A stretch of DNA of 64,000 nucleotides from the NCBI GenBank assembly GCA_051414805.1, contig CP166702.1, positions 5,456,001 through 5,520,000 on the forward strand, read 5' to 3'. Below are positions 42,567-51,872 of the stretch, piece after piece; within the stretch, counting starts at the first letter, position 1; each line of letters opens with the position of its first letter. A program made the translations under genes and the position numbers. This stretch comes from Xenophilus sp003671765. GTDB taxonomy: Bacteria; Pseudomonadota; Gammaproteobacteria; Burkholderiales; Burkholderiaceae_C. Below the pieces are notes generated by a model that made no database searches, was not told where the DNA came from, and worked only from the letters and a program-made list of their open reading frames with translations.

Positions 42567-44249
42567 GTGACGACTCGTCCCTGGATCGACGCCTACCCGC
42601 CCGGCACCCGCTGGGACGCGCCGCTGCCCACCTGCGTCCTGCCCGAAGTGCTGGAGCGGGCCGCGGCGCGGTGGCCCCAGCGCACGGCGCTGCGCTTCGA
42701 AGGGTCCGCGCTGAGCTATGCCGAGCTCGACGCGGCATCGCGTCGTCTCGCGCGCGCGCTCACGCGGCGGGGCGTGCGGCCCGGCTCGCACGTCGGCCTG
42801 TACCTGCCCAACACGCCGCACTACGTGATCGCCTTCTTCGCGGTGCTGCGGGCCGGTGGCACGGTGGTCAACTACTCGCCGCTGGATGCCGGCCCCGTGC
42901 TTGCCCACAAGATCGAGGACAGCCGCACCGACCTCATCGTGACGCTGGACGTGCCCGAGCTGGCCGACCGGATGCGAGGCTTCCTGGACAGCACGCGGTT
43001 GTCGACGCTGGTGCTGGGCAAGGTGGACGACTTCCGGCCGGACGCCCCAGCCCAGGCGCCCGCGGCCGGGGGCGATCCGCGGTGCGTCCGCTTCCTGGAC
43101 CTGCTCGCAGCCGAGGCGCAGGGCGATGTACAGCAGGAAGGCCCGATGTCCGAGCTCGACGTGCAAGCGCTGGCCGTGCTGCAGTACACCGGCGGCACCA
43201 CCGGCCACCCCAAGGGCGCGATGCTCACGCACGCCAACCTGAGCAGCGCCCTGGGCCAGCTGCGCGGCATGTGGCTGGGCGGGGGGCTCGTCGCCGAGGG
43301 CCAGGAACGCTTCCTCGTGGTGCTGCCCCTGTTTCACATCTACTCGCTCGTGGCCAACATGCTGTTCGGGCTGAGCGTGGGCGCCGAGCTGACCCTGCAC
43401 CAGCGCTTCGACACGCAGGGGGCCGCGGACACGATCGAGCGCGAACGCATCACCGTGTTCTTCGGCGTGCCGACGCTCTTCGTCGCACTGGCCACGCACG
43501 AGGCCGTGACGCAGGTGCAGCTGCGCTCGCTGACGCTGTGCAACTCGGGCGGCGCGCCGCTGTCGCTGGAAAGCCACCGCCGCTTCGTCGACAAGGCGCG
43601 ATGCCGCCTGCTGGAAGGCTGGGGCATGACGGAGACCTGCGGGGTGGGCACGCTGTCGACCGGTGCGGGCGAGCATGTCACCGGCTCGGCGGGCGTGCCG
43701 GTGGCCGGCGTCGAGCTGCTCTTTCTCGACACGCAGACCGGCCGCGAAGTACCGCTGGGCGAGAAGGGCGAGCTGTGCATCCGCGGCCCCAACGTGATGG
43801 CAGGCTACTGGCAGCGCCCGGAGGCGACGGCGCAGAGCTTCCACGGCGACGGCTACCTGCGCACCGGGGACGTCGGCTACATGACGGCGCAGGGGCTGGT
43901 CTACCTGGTCGACCGCACCAAGGACATGATGATCTGCGGCGGCTTCAACGTGTACCCGCGCCACATCGAGGAGGCGATCTACCAGCATCCCGCGGTGGAC
44001 GAGGTCATCGTGATCGGGCTGCCCGACGCGTATCGCGGCCAGACGCCCAAGGCCTTCGTCAAGCTCAAGGCCGGCGCGGCGCCGCTGTCGTTGGAGGCGC
44101 TGCGGGCCTTCCTGCACGATCGCCTCGGCAGGCACGAGATGCCGACGGCCCTGGAACTGCGCGACGCGCTGCCCAGGACGCCGGTGGGCAAGCTGTCGAA
44201 GAAGGAGCTGCAGGCGGAGGTGGCCGCGGCTGCGGCGGGCGGCGGCTGA
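42567..44249 (+). CDS. AMP-binding acyl-CoA ligase
   Basis: A 560-residue adenylate-forming enzyme with GTG start. The ATP-binding loop is LQYTGGTTGHPKGAMLTH near residue 210. GWGMTETCG (A5) lies near 350, YLRTGDVGYM (A7) near 430, and the C-terminal lysine is in TPVGKLSKKEL. It resembles long-chain or medium-chain fatty-acid and aromatic acid CoA ligases. With the binding protein upstream and the divergent AraC regulator downstream it forms a small acid-uptake and activation unit. Confidence 0.88.
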   Translation: MTTRPWIDAYPPGTRWDAPLPTCVLPEVLERAAARWPQRTALRFEGSALSYAELDAASRRLARALTRRGVRPGSHVGLYLPNTPHYVIAFFAVLRAGGTVVNYSPLDAGPVLAHKIEDSRTDLIVTLDVPELADRMRGFLDSTRLSTLVLGKVDDFRPDAPAQAPAAGGDPRCVRFLDLLAAEAQGDVQQEGPMSELDVQALAVLQYTGGTTGHPKGAMLTHANLSSALGQLRGMWLGGGLVAEGQERFLVVLPLFHIYSLVANMLFGLSVGAELTLHQRFDTQGAADTIERERITVFFGVPTLFVALATHEAVTQVQLRSLTLCNSGGAPLSLESHRRFVDKARCRLLEGWGMTETCGVGTLSTGAGEHVTGSAGVPVAGVELLFLDTQTGREVPLGEKGELCIRGPNVMAGYWQRPEATAQSFHGDGYLRTGDVGYMTAQGLVYLVDRTKDMMICGGFNVYPRHIEEAIYQHPAVDEVIVIGLPDAYRGQTPKAFVKLKAGAAPLSLEALRAFLHDRLGRHEMPTALELRDALPRTPVGKLSKKELQAEVAAAAAGGG

Positions 44250-44264
44250 GCCGCGCGGCGTGCT

Positions 44265-45254
44265 TCAGTGCGGGGGCTTCGCGCGCGAGGCTTCCTGGGC
44301 GCGCAGCTCGCCCGGCGTGAGGCCGAAGCGGCGCTTGAAGCGACGCGAGAAATGCGAGGCGTCGTTGAAGCCGGCTTCGTAGGCCAGCGTCTGGATGGGC
44401 ACGCGCCGGCGGCGTGCGTCGCTGAGCAGGCGGCGCGCGGCTTCGAGGCGCTCGTCGAAGATGCTGTCTTCCACGCCCGCGGCCTGGCCGCGGAACACCT
44501 CGTTGAGGTACCCCAGCGAAATGCCGCAGGCCTGCGCCACCCGCGCGGGCGTCAACTCGGGGTCGTGCGCGTGCCGGCGGATGTGCTCGAGCGCGCGCTG
44601 CCGGTGGCCCGCGCGCAGCGAGGACTCGGCCCCGGCGACCGCGCCATCGCCGGTGCCGAGGAACAGCGCCAGCAGGTCCAGGAGCTGGCCCGAGAGCGAG
44701 TCGACCTCCTCGTCGGACCAGGTGGCCGCGCCCTGCGCGAGGTGCTGCGCGAAGACGTTGATCAGCGCCAGCCCGCCGCTGCTCTGCACGCAGTCGCCCA
44801 ACGCATAGAAAGGCCGCAGCCCGCGCACGCGCCGGCGCAGCAGGCTGCTCGGGAAAGCGATGCTGCGCGTCTTGTAGGCGCTCGGCGGTTCGGTGCGGTA
44901 GGGGGCGGCGTGGTCGAACAGGTAGGACCGGCCGCCCTGCAGCTCCAGCGCCTGGCCGCCGCGTTCCACACGCAGGCTGCACGAGGGCTGCGTGAGCGAG
45001 AGGGCGAACATTTCCTTGTCCATGCGCGCCACGTCCACCGGCCGGCGCCACAGGCGCATGCCGCTGTAGCACATGTCGTAGAAGGCGATGGGCCCGCGGC
45101 GCACCAGCTTCAGCTCGCCCATGAAGGTCTCGCCGGGGATCGGATCGACCTGGATCGGCCCGCCGATGTCGGACAGGATCTGCTGCCAGGCGTCGATGCG
45201 CTCACGCTCCGGAATGCGGCGGGTGTCGACGGCGAGCTGTTCCACGGCAGCCAT
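44265..45254 (-). CDS. AraC-family regulator
   Basis: A 329-residue regulator. The N-terminal ~200 residues resemble the AraC-binding-like domain of FeaR/NahR-type aromatic-acid regulators (MRLWRRPVDVARMD, YRTEPPSAYKTRSIAFP). The C-terminal double helix-turn-helix is in ARVAQACGISLGYLNEVFRG and LAYEAGFNDASHFSRRFKRR. It is convergent with the acyl-CoA ligase gene, 15 bases away, and probably controls it. The start at 45254 is supported by MAAVEQLAVDTRRIPE. The frame extends further upstream but without family character. Confidence 0.88.
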   Translation of the reverse strand: MAAVEQLAVDTRRIPERERIDAWQQILSDIGGPIQVDPIPGETFMGELKLVRRGPIAFYDMCYSGMRLWRRPVDVARMDKEMFALSLTQPSCSLRVERGGQALELQGGRSYLFDHAAPYRTEPPSAYKTRSIAFPSSLLRRRVRGLRPFYALGDCVQSSGGLALINVFAQHLAQGAATWSDEEVDSLSGQLLDLLALFLGTGDGAVAGAESSLRAGHRQRALEHIRRHAHDPELTPARVAQACGISLGYLNEVFRGQAAGVEDSIFDERLEAARRLLSDARRRRVPIQTLAYEAGFNDASHFSRRFKRRFGLTPGELRAQEASRAKPPH

Positions 45255-45457
45255 TCTTGCTTTGCGCCGGGCGACGCTGCACCGCGTTAACCCGACTGCC
45301 TGCGGACGCGCATGCGACAGGCGGGGGCAGGCATTTCTGCTCGCCCCGAGCAAGCCCGCGCAGCGCGTGCGCGCCAAAGCGAAACGGCTGCCTCCCGGTT
45401 CTCGCGAACCTGGAGCGCAGCCGCCGGGCGTGTGGGCGCGCGAAGGACGTGGGCCGG

Positions 45458-45709
45458 TCAGTGCCCCGCGCCGAAATGTTCCCCGGCCTTGAGCCGGTAC
45501 ACGGTGCCGCAGTACGGGCACTTGGCCTCGCCGGTGCGGCCCACGTCCAGGTAGACCTTGGGGTGGCTGTTCCAGAGCTTCATGTCGGCCTTGGGGCTGG
45601 GGCAGAAGATGCCGCCCTGGTGGTTCAGGTCCTTGGCGGCCAGCTCGACCAGCGAGCGGCGATCGGCGGACTGGACCTGGTCGACGAGCGTGCTGTTGTG
45701 GGTGGACAT
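45458..45709 (-). CDS. Small zinc-finger (CHCC-type) protein
   Basis: An 83-residue cytosolic protein with the CHCC zinc-finger pattern (IFCPSPKADMKLWNSHPKVY, then EAKCPYCGTVYRLK). These are conserved proteins of beta- and alphaproteobacteria related to the NDUFS6 family. It follows ilvE by five bases in the same direction, an arrangement frequent in Comamonadaceae. Its molecular job here is unknown. Confidence 0.88.
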   Translation of the reverse strand: MSTHNSTLVDQVQSADRRSLVELAAKDLNHQGGIFCPSPKADMKLWNSHPKVYLDVGRTGEAKCPYCGTVYRLKAGEHFGAGH

Positions 45710-45714
45710 GGTGT

Positions 45715-46650
45715 TCAGACCTTGGTGAGCCAGTGGGCGTACTTGGGGTTCTTGCCGTTCACGATGTCGAAGAAGGCCGACTGCACCTTCTCGGTGACGG
45801 GGCCGCGCGAGCCGATGCCGATCTCGATCCGGTCGAGCTCGCGGATGGGCGTGACTTCGGCGGCGGTGCCGGTGAAGAAGGCCTCGTCGGCGATGTAGAC
45901 CTCGTCGCGCGTGATGCGCTTCTGCACGACCTCGATGCCGAGGTCCTTGGCGATGTGGAGGATGGTGTTGCGCGTGATGCCGTTCAGGGCGCCGGCCGAC
46001 AGGTCGGGCGTGTAGATCACGCCGTTCTTGACGACGAAGATGTTCTCGCCCGCGCCTTCGGACACGAAGCCGGCCGAGTCGAGCAGCAGGGCCTCGTCGT
46101 AGCCGTCGTCCAGCGCTTCCATGTTGGCAAGGATCGAGTTGCTGTAGTTGCTCACCGCCTTGGCCTGCGTCATGGTGATGTTGACGTGGTGGCGGGTGTA
46201 GCTGCTGGTCTTGACGCGGATGCCGCGCTTGAGGCCTTCGTCGCCCAGGTAGGCGCCCCAGGCCCAGGCCGCGACCATGGCGTGGATGGTGTTGCCCCGG
46301 GGCGAGACGCCCAGCTTCTCGGACCCGATCCACACCAGGGGACGCAGGTAGCAGCTTTCGAGGTTGTTCTCGCGCACGACCTGCTTCTGGGCCTCGTTGA
46401 GCTGCTCCTTGCTGAAGGGGATCTTCATGCGCAGGATCTTGGCGCTGTTGAAGAGGCGCTCGGTGTGCTCTTCCAGGCGGAAGATGGCCGTGCCGTTCAC
46501 GGTCTTGTACGCGCGCACGCCCTCGAAGGCGCCGCAGCCGTAGTGCAGCGTGTGGGTCAGCACGTGGATCTTGGCGTCGCGCCAGTCCACGAGTTCACCG
46601 TCCATCCAGATCTTGCCGTCACGGTCGGCCAGCGAGGGAATCGCGCTCAT
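45715..46650 (-). CDS. ilvE: Branched-chain amino acid aminotransferase
   Basis: A 311-residue PLP enzyme that transaminates Val, Leu and Ile with 2-oxoglutarate. Fold-type IV motifs are present: HTLHYGCGAFEGVRAY, the PLP lysine in TQAKAVSNYSNS, and FVSEGAGENIFVV. GITRNTILHIAKDLGI matches IlvE rather than D-amino-acid transaminase. Length is standard. The zinc-finger gene downstream is probably cotranscribed. Confidence 0.93.
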   Translation of the reverse strand: MSAIPSLADRDGKIWMDGELVDWRDAKIHVLTHTLHYGCGAFEGVRAYKTVNGTAIFRLEEHTERLFNSAKILRMKIPFSKEQLNEAQKQVVRENNLESCYLRPLVWIGSEKLGVSPRGNTIHAMVAAWAWGAYLGDEGLKRGIRVKTSSYTRHHVNITMTQAKAVSNYSNSILANMEALDDGYDEALLLDSAGFVSEGAGENIFVVKNGVIYTPDLSAGALNGITRNTILHIAKDLGIEVVQKRITRDEVYIADEAFFTGTAAEVTPIRELDRIEIGIGSRGPVTEKVQSAFFDIVNGKNPKYAHWLTKV

Positions 46651-46803
46651 GTGTTGTCCTTGAGGGGTCTGCGGGGGAGCCGGCGATTTTACGGCGCCCG
46701 ACTTCCGGCACCTTTACTCGGACTTACAGGCCGGCCAGCGCGGCCGGCGGGCCGGACCGACGGACAATCGCCCGCTTTTCACCGACACCGAGACCCCCTT
46801 CCC

Positions 46804-47787
46804 GTGCCCCGTTTCAAGAACGTCATCAGTTTCCGCATCGAACCGAGCTGGACGCCCGCCTTCGACGCCGCACAAGAACAGCTCAACGCCGCCGCCTTCG
46901 TGCCCTGCGGCCCCTCGCAGGAATCGTCCGCCGGCTGGGTCCCGCCCCGCGGCCAGGAACACGGCCTGCTCCTCGAATCCGTGGGCGGCCAGTGGCTGCT
47001 CGAGTACATGATGGAGAGCAAGGCCCTGCCCGCCTCGGTCATCCGCCGCAAGGTGGACGAGCGCGCCGCGCAGATCGAGGCCACCACCGGCCGCGCGCCC
47101 GGCAAGAAGGAGAAGAAGCAGCTCAAGGAGGACATCACGCACGAGCTGCTGCCGCTGGCCTTCACGCGGCATGCGCGCACCGCCGTGTGGATCGACCCCG
47201 AGAAGCGCCGCCTCACGCTCGACACCTCGAATATGGCGCGCGCCGATTCGGTGGTCACCGCGCTGGTGCAGGCGATCCCCGGCTTTGCCGTCGGTGCGGT
47301 GAACACGCAGGTGGAGCCGGCCAGCGCCATGGCCGGCTGGCTGACCACGCAGGAGCCGCCCGCCGGCTTCACCATCGACCGCGACTGCGAGCTCAAGGCC
47401 AGCGACGACTCCAAGGCCGTGGTGCGCTACGCCAAGCACCCTCTGGACATCGACGAGGTGCGCGAGCACATCGCCGCCGGCAAGCGGCCCACGCGCCTGG
47501 CCATGACCTGGGAGGACCGCGTGTCCTTCGAGCTCACCGAGGGCGGTCAGCTGCGCAAGGTGGCCTTCCTCGAGGGTGTGTTCGAGGGCGGCGAGTCGAA
47601 GGGCGGAAAGGGCAGCGACGAGAACTTCGACACCGACGCCGCCATCGTCACCGGCGAACTGGGCCAGCTGCTGCCGGCGCTGGTCGAGGCGCTGGGCGGC
47701 GAGATGGCCTTCGGCGCGGCGCCGGCCGCTCCGCGGGGCGAGGCCCAGGCCGCCCCCGAGACGGCGACCGAAGACGCGCCGTTCTGA
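46804..47787 (+). CDS. rdgC: Recombination-associated protein RdgC
   Basis: A 327-residue DNA-binding ring protein that limits RecA filament formation. The GTG start precedes PRFKNVISFRI. Family motifs are GLLLESVGGQWLL, MMESKALPASVIRRKV, KKEKKQLKEDITHELLPLAF and FTIDRDCELKASDD. It is a little longer than the E. coli protein because of an Ala-rich C-terminal tail. It stands alone, divergent from ilvE. Confidence 0.93.
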   Translation: MPRFKNVISFRIEPSWTPAFDAAQEQLNAAAFVPCGPSQESSAGWVPPRGQEHGLLLESVGGQWLLEYMMESKALPASVIRRKVDERAAQIEATTGRAPGKKEKKQLKEDITHELLPLAFTRHARTAVWIDPEKRRLTLDTSNMARADSVVTALVQAIPGFAVGAVNTQVEPASAMAGWLTTQEPPAGFTIDRDCELKASDDSKAVVRYAKHPLDIDEVREHIAAGKRPTRLAMTWEDRVSFELTEGGQLRKVAFLEGVFEGGESKGGKGSDENFDTDAAIVTGELGQLLPALVEALGGEMAFGAAPAAPRGEAQAAPETATEDAPF

Positions 47788-47797
47788 GCGAAGGCGC

Positions 47798-48238
47798 TCA
47801 GGCCGGCGGCAGTTCGCCCATCGAGGTGGCCGGCGCTTCGTTCGCGTCCTGCGGCGGCCGCGTGAGTTCCCACTGCACCAGCTTGCCGCTGGCGAAGGTG
47901 GCGTCGACGTACGAACCGCCGCCGTCGGTCCAGCGGTAGACCTCGGGCTGCTCGTCCTTGGGCGTGCGCTGCAGGCCGAGCGAACGGGTCATGGCCACCA
48001 CGTGCAGCAGCGTCATCTTCGGCTTGAGCTTGGCGTTGAGCATCACCGCGCTGCCCACGTAGCCCATCGGCCGGTCGGCCGCGCGCTTGAGCACCGTCAT
48101 CGTGCGGTTGAAGTGCAGCAGCAGGAACATGACGATGCCGGTGGCCACGAAGGCCACGCCCAGCCAGCCGTAGGAGCGCCAGGCCGCGATGAGCAGCCCG
48201 ATGCCGACCAGCGGCGCGAGGATCTTCTGAAGGGTCAT
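47798..48238 (-). CDS. Conserved small membrane protein, unknown function
   Basis: A 146-residue protein with two N-terminal membrane segments (ILAPLVGIGLLIAAW and WLGVAFVATGIVMFLLLHF). A cytosolic part carries RPMGYVGSAVMLNAKLKPKM and EVYRWTDGGGSYVDATFASG. I do not recognise a family with a proven role. It is convergent with rdgC, ten bases from its stop. Confidence 0.75.
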   Translation of the reverse strand: MTLQKILAPLVGIGLLIAAWRSYGWLGVAFVATGIVMFLLLHFNRTMTVLKRAADRPMGYVGSAVMLNAKLKPKMTLLHVVAMTRSLGLQRTPKDEQPEVYRWTDGGGSYVDATFASGKLVQWELTRPPQDANEAPATSMGELPPA

Positions 48239-48558
48239 GGGGGGTGATTGTCGCTGTGGCGGCAGCCGATACGGGAGCGGGCAGCCGAACGCAGAGGGCG
48301 CAGAGGGCTCGCAGAGGTCGCAGAAGAACAGCCGAAAGGGGTTTTCGTGCGTCACGCGCGGCCCGAGCGATCTCAACGACTGCGGTAGGTGATGACCTGA
48401 ATGACTGAGATCGCTGGGCGCCGGGTCCCGGCTCCGCAAGGGAGAGCGGCCGCCAGCTTGGGGGCACATTCAATCGGAAATTTTTCTGTCTTCCTTCTGC
48501 GCCCTCTGCGAATCCTCTGCGCCCTCTGCGTTCGGCTGTCCGATTTCAGCAGCAGCCC
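48239..48558. repeat. Intergenic inverted-repeat element between the membrane protein gene and radA
   Basis: No gene is seen. The arms at 48282-48329 and 48491-48538 are inverted copies: the outer 25 bases (starting CAGCCGAACGCAGAGGGCGC) are perfectly complementary, and the 48-base arms match at about 43 positions. A second nested pair, CGATCTCA (48368-48375) and TGAGATCG (48406-48413), lies inside. The arms are built of a repeating GCAGAG unit. Confidence 0.75.
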
Positions 48559-49947
<1,389 letters not shown>

Positions 49948-50001
49948 CGGGCGAGTGTAGGGAGCACGGGTAAACCCGGGGGCGCGTCGGCCGCCCCATT
50001 C

Positions 50002-50017
50002 ATTTAACATGTTAAAT
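50002..50017. promoter_or_regulatory. Perfect 16-bp palindrome, likely HpaR operator
   Basis: ATTTAACATGTTAAAT is fully palindromic and AT-rich, in the 94-base gap between radA and hpaR. It is of the size and symmetry bound by MarR-type regulators, so HpaR autoregulation and control of the downstream operon is likely. An ATG at 50009 lies in its centre, which argues against that ATG being the gene start. Confidence 0.65.
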
Positions 50018-50041
50018 AACTCGAACGAGACACACCGGACC

Positions 50042-50512
50042 GTGGCCACCACCTTCGCGCACCGCAACCTGCCGCGCCTGCTCCTGCAGGCGCGCGAAGC
50101 CGTGATGGCGCACACGCGGCCCAGCCTGCGCGAGCATGCGCTGTCGGACCAGCAATGGCGCGTGCTGCGCGTGCTGGGCGAGCACGGCGCCGTGGAAACC
50201 GGGCGCGTGGCGCGCGAGGCCTTCATCCTCGGGCCCAGCCTGACGGGCGTGCTGGCGCGCATGGAGCGCGACGAGCTCATCACGCGCTACCGCGACCCCG
50301 AGGACCAGCGGCGTACCGTGATCGAGGCCACGCCCAAAGGCAAGCGCCTGGTCAAGCGGCTGTCGACCAGCATCGAGGCGCACTACCAGTGGCTGGAGCA
50401 GTCGCTGGGCAAGACGAAGCTGATGCAGCTCTATGCGCTGCTGGACGACCTGATCGCGCTGGAACAACCGGCGCCGGCCCCGGTGGCGCAGACCGAAGAG
50501 GAAGACCGATGA
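50042..50512 (+). CDS. hpaR: HpaR, MarR-type repressor of homoprotocatechuate degradation
   Basis: A winged-helix MarR-family regulator of 156 residues from the GTG at 50042. A start at the ATG 50009 would add 11 residues but falls within the palindrome. LLLQAREAVMAHTRPSL, LSDQQWRVLRVLGEHG and FILGPSLTGVLARMERDELI align well with enterobacterial HpaR. That protein represses the meta-cleavage operon until 4-hydroxyphenylacetate or homoprotocatechuate is present. It is the first gene of the operon and overlaps hpaG1 by four bases. Confidence 0.9.
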   Translation: MATTFAHRNLPRLLLQAREAVMAHTRPSLREHALSDQQWRVLRVLGEHGAVETGRVAREAFILGPSLTGVLARMERDELITRYRDPEDQRRTVIEATPKGKRLVKRLSTSIEAHYQWLEQSLGKTKLMQLYALLDDLIALEQPAPAPVAQTEEEDR

Positions 50513-51123
50513 GCTACCTGCCCACGGGCACGGTGTACGGCGTGCTGCTGAACTTCCGCGCGGAGGTCGAGGCGCTGGCACCGCAGATGGACCAGCCGCC
50601 CTACAAGGCCTCGCCGAAGGCGCCCGTGCTGTACGTGAAGACGGCCAACACCTGGACGCCCAACGGCGGCGCCGTGCCCGTGCCGGCGCGCGTGCCCGAG
50701 GTGGAGGTCGGCGCCACCGTCGGCCTGGTGATGGGCGAGCGCGGCACGGTGGCCGGTTACGTGCTGATGAACGACTTCTCGGTGCCGCACACGAGCTTCT
50801 TCCGCCCTCCCGTCAAGTTCAAGTGCCTCGACGGCTTCCTGGGCATCGGCGGTGCGCTGCGCACGGACGGCGACCCGGACAGGTTCACGCTGGAGGTGCG
50901 CATCGACGGCGAGCTGCGCCACACGGCCGACTTCTCGCAGCTCGTCCGTCCCGCCGTGCGCCTGCTGGCGGACGTGAACGAGTTCATGACGCTGCATGCG
51001 GGCGATGTGCTCATGCTCGGCTGCAACGCAGGGCGGCCGCTGGCCAAGGTGGGCGAGCGCATCGAGATCAGCGCGCCAGGGTTCGAGCCGCTGGTGAACA
51101 CGCTGGTGAAGGAGGCCGCATGA
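50509..51123 (+). CDS. hpaG1: HpaG N-terminal-type isomerase/decarboxylase subunit
   Basis: A 204-residue FAH-fold protein corresponding to the first half of bifunctional HpaG. That enzyme converts 5-oxopent-3-ene-1,2,5-tricarboxylate to 2-oxohept-3-enedioate. GTVYGVLLNFRAEVEAL at the N-terminus, LYVKTANTWTPNG and DGFLGIGGALRTDG are recognisable. In E. coli HpaG is one polypeptide. Here the halves are separate genes that overlap by four bases. Confidence 0.88.
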   Translation: MSYLPTGTVYGVLLNFRAEVEALAPQMDQPPYKASPKAPVLYVKTANTWTPNGGAVPVPARVPEVEVGATVGLVMGERGTVAGYVLMNDFSVPHTSFFRPPVKFKCLDGFLGIGGALRTDGDPDRFTLEVRIDGELRHTADFSQLVRPAVRLLADVNEFMTLHAGDVLMLGCNAGRPLAKVGERIEISAPGFEPLVNTLVKEAA

Positions 51124-51872
51124 AGCACGCACGTGTGATGCTCAACGGCGAAGTGCACGAAGCCACCGAGCGCGATGGCCAGCTGCTGCTCGCCGACGGC
51201 CGCACCGCTGCCTTCGACGCCGTGACCTGGCTGCCGCCGCTGGCGCCCACGCCGCGCCCGCGCACCATCCTCGCGCTGGGCCTGAACTACGCCGACCACG
51301 CCAAGGAACTCGAGTTCAAGGCGCCCGAGGAGCCGCTGGTCTTCGTCAAGGGCGAAGCCACGCTCATCGGCCACCGGCAGCTCACGCGCCGGCCGGCCGG
51401 CGTGCAGTTCATGCACTACGAATGCGAGCTCGCGATCGTCGTCGGCCGCACCGCACGCCATGTGCGGCGCGACGATGCCTACGACTTCATCGGCGGCTAC
51501 ACCGTGGCCAACGACTACGCGATCCGCGACTACCTCGAGAACTGGTACCGCCCCAACCTGCGCGTGAAGAACCGCGACACCTGCACGCCCATCGGGCCCT
51601 GGCGGGTGGACGCGGCGGACGTGCCCGACCCGATGAACCTGGCGCTGTCGACCACCGTCAACGGCACGGTCACGCAGCGCGGCAGCACGAAGGACATGAT
51701 CTTCGATGCGCCCTTCCTCATCGAGTACTTCAGCGCCTTCATGACATTGCAGCCCGGCGACCTGATCCTGACCGGCACGCCCGACGGCGTGGTGGACTGC
51801 AAGCACGGCGACGTCGTCGTCACCGAGATCGAGCGCATCGGCGCCCTGTCCAACACCATCAAGGAATCCTGA
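51120..51872 (+). CDS. hpaG2: HpaG C-terminal-type isomerase/decarboxylase subunit
   Basis: A 250-residue FAH-fold protein with the full catalytic set: ILALGLNYADHAKE, HYECELAIVVG (metal Glu), GGYTVANDYAIRDYLENWY and LILTGTPDGV. It is the second half of the split HpaG. The stop shares one base with the start of hpaE (TGATG). Confidence 0.9.
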   Translation: MKHARVMLNGEVHEATERDGQLLLADGRTAAFDAVTWLPPLAPTPRPRTILALGLNYADHAKELEFKAPEEPLVFVKGEATLIGHRQLTRRPAGVQFMHYECELAIVVGRTARHVRRDDAYDFIGGYTVANDYAIRDYLENWYRPNLRVKNRDTCTPIGPWRVDAADVPDPMNLALSTTVNGTVTQRGSTKDMIFDAPFLIEYFSAFMTLQPGDLILTGTPDGVVDCKHGDVVVTEIERIGALSNTIKES

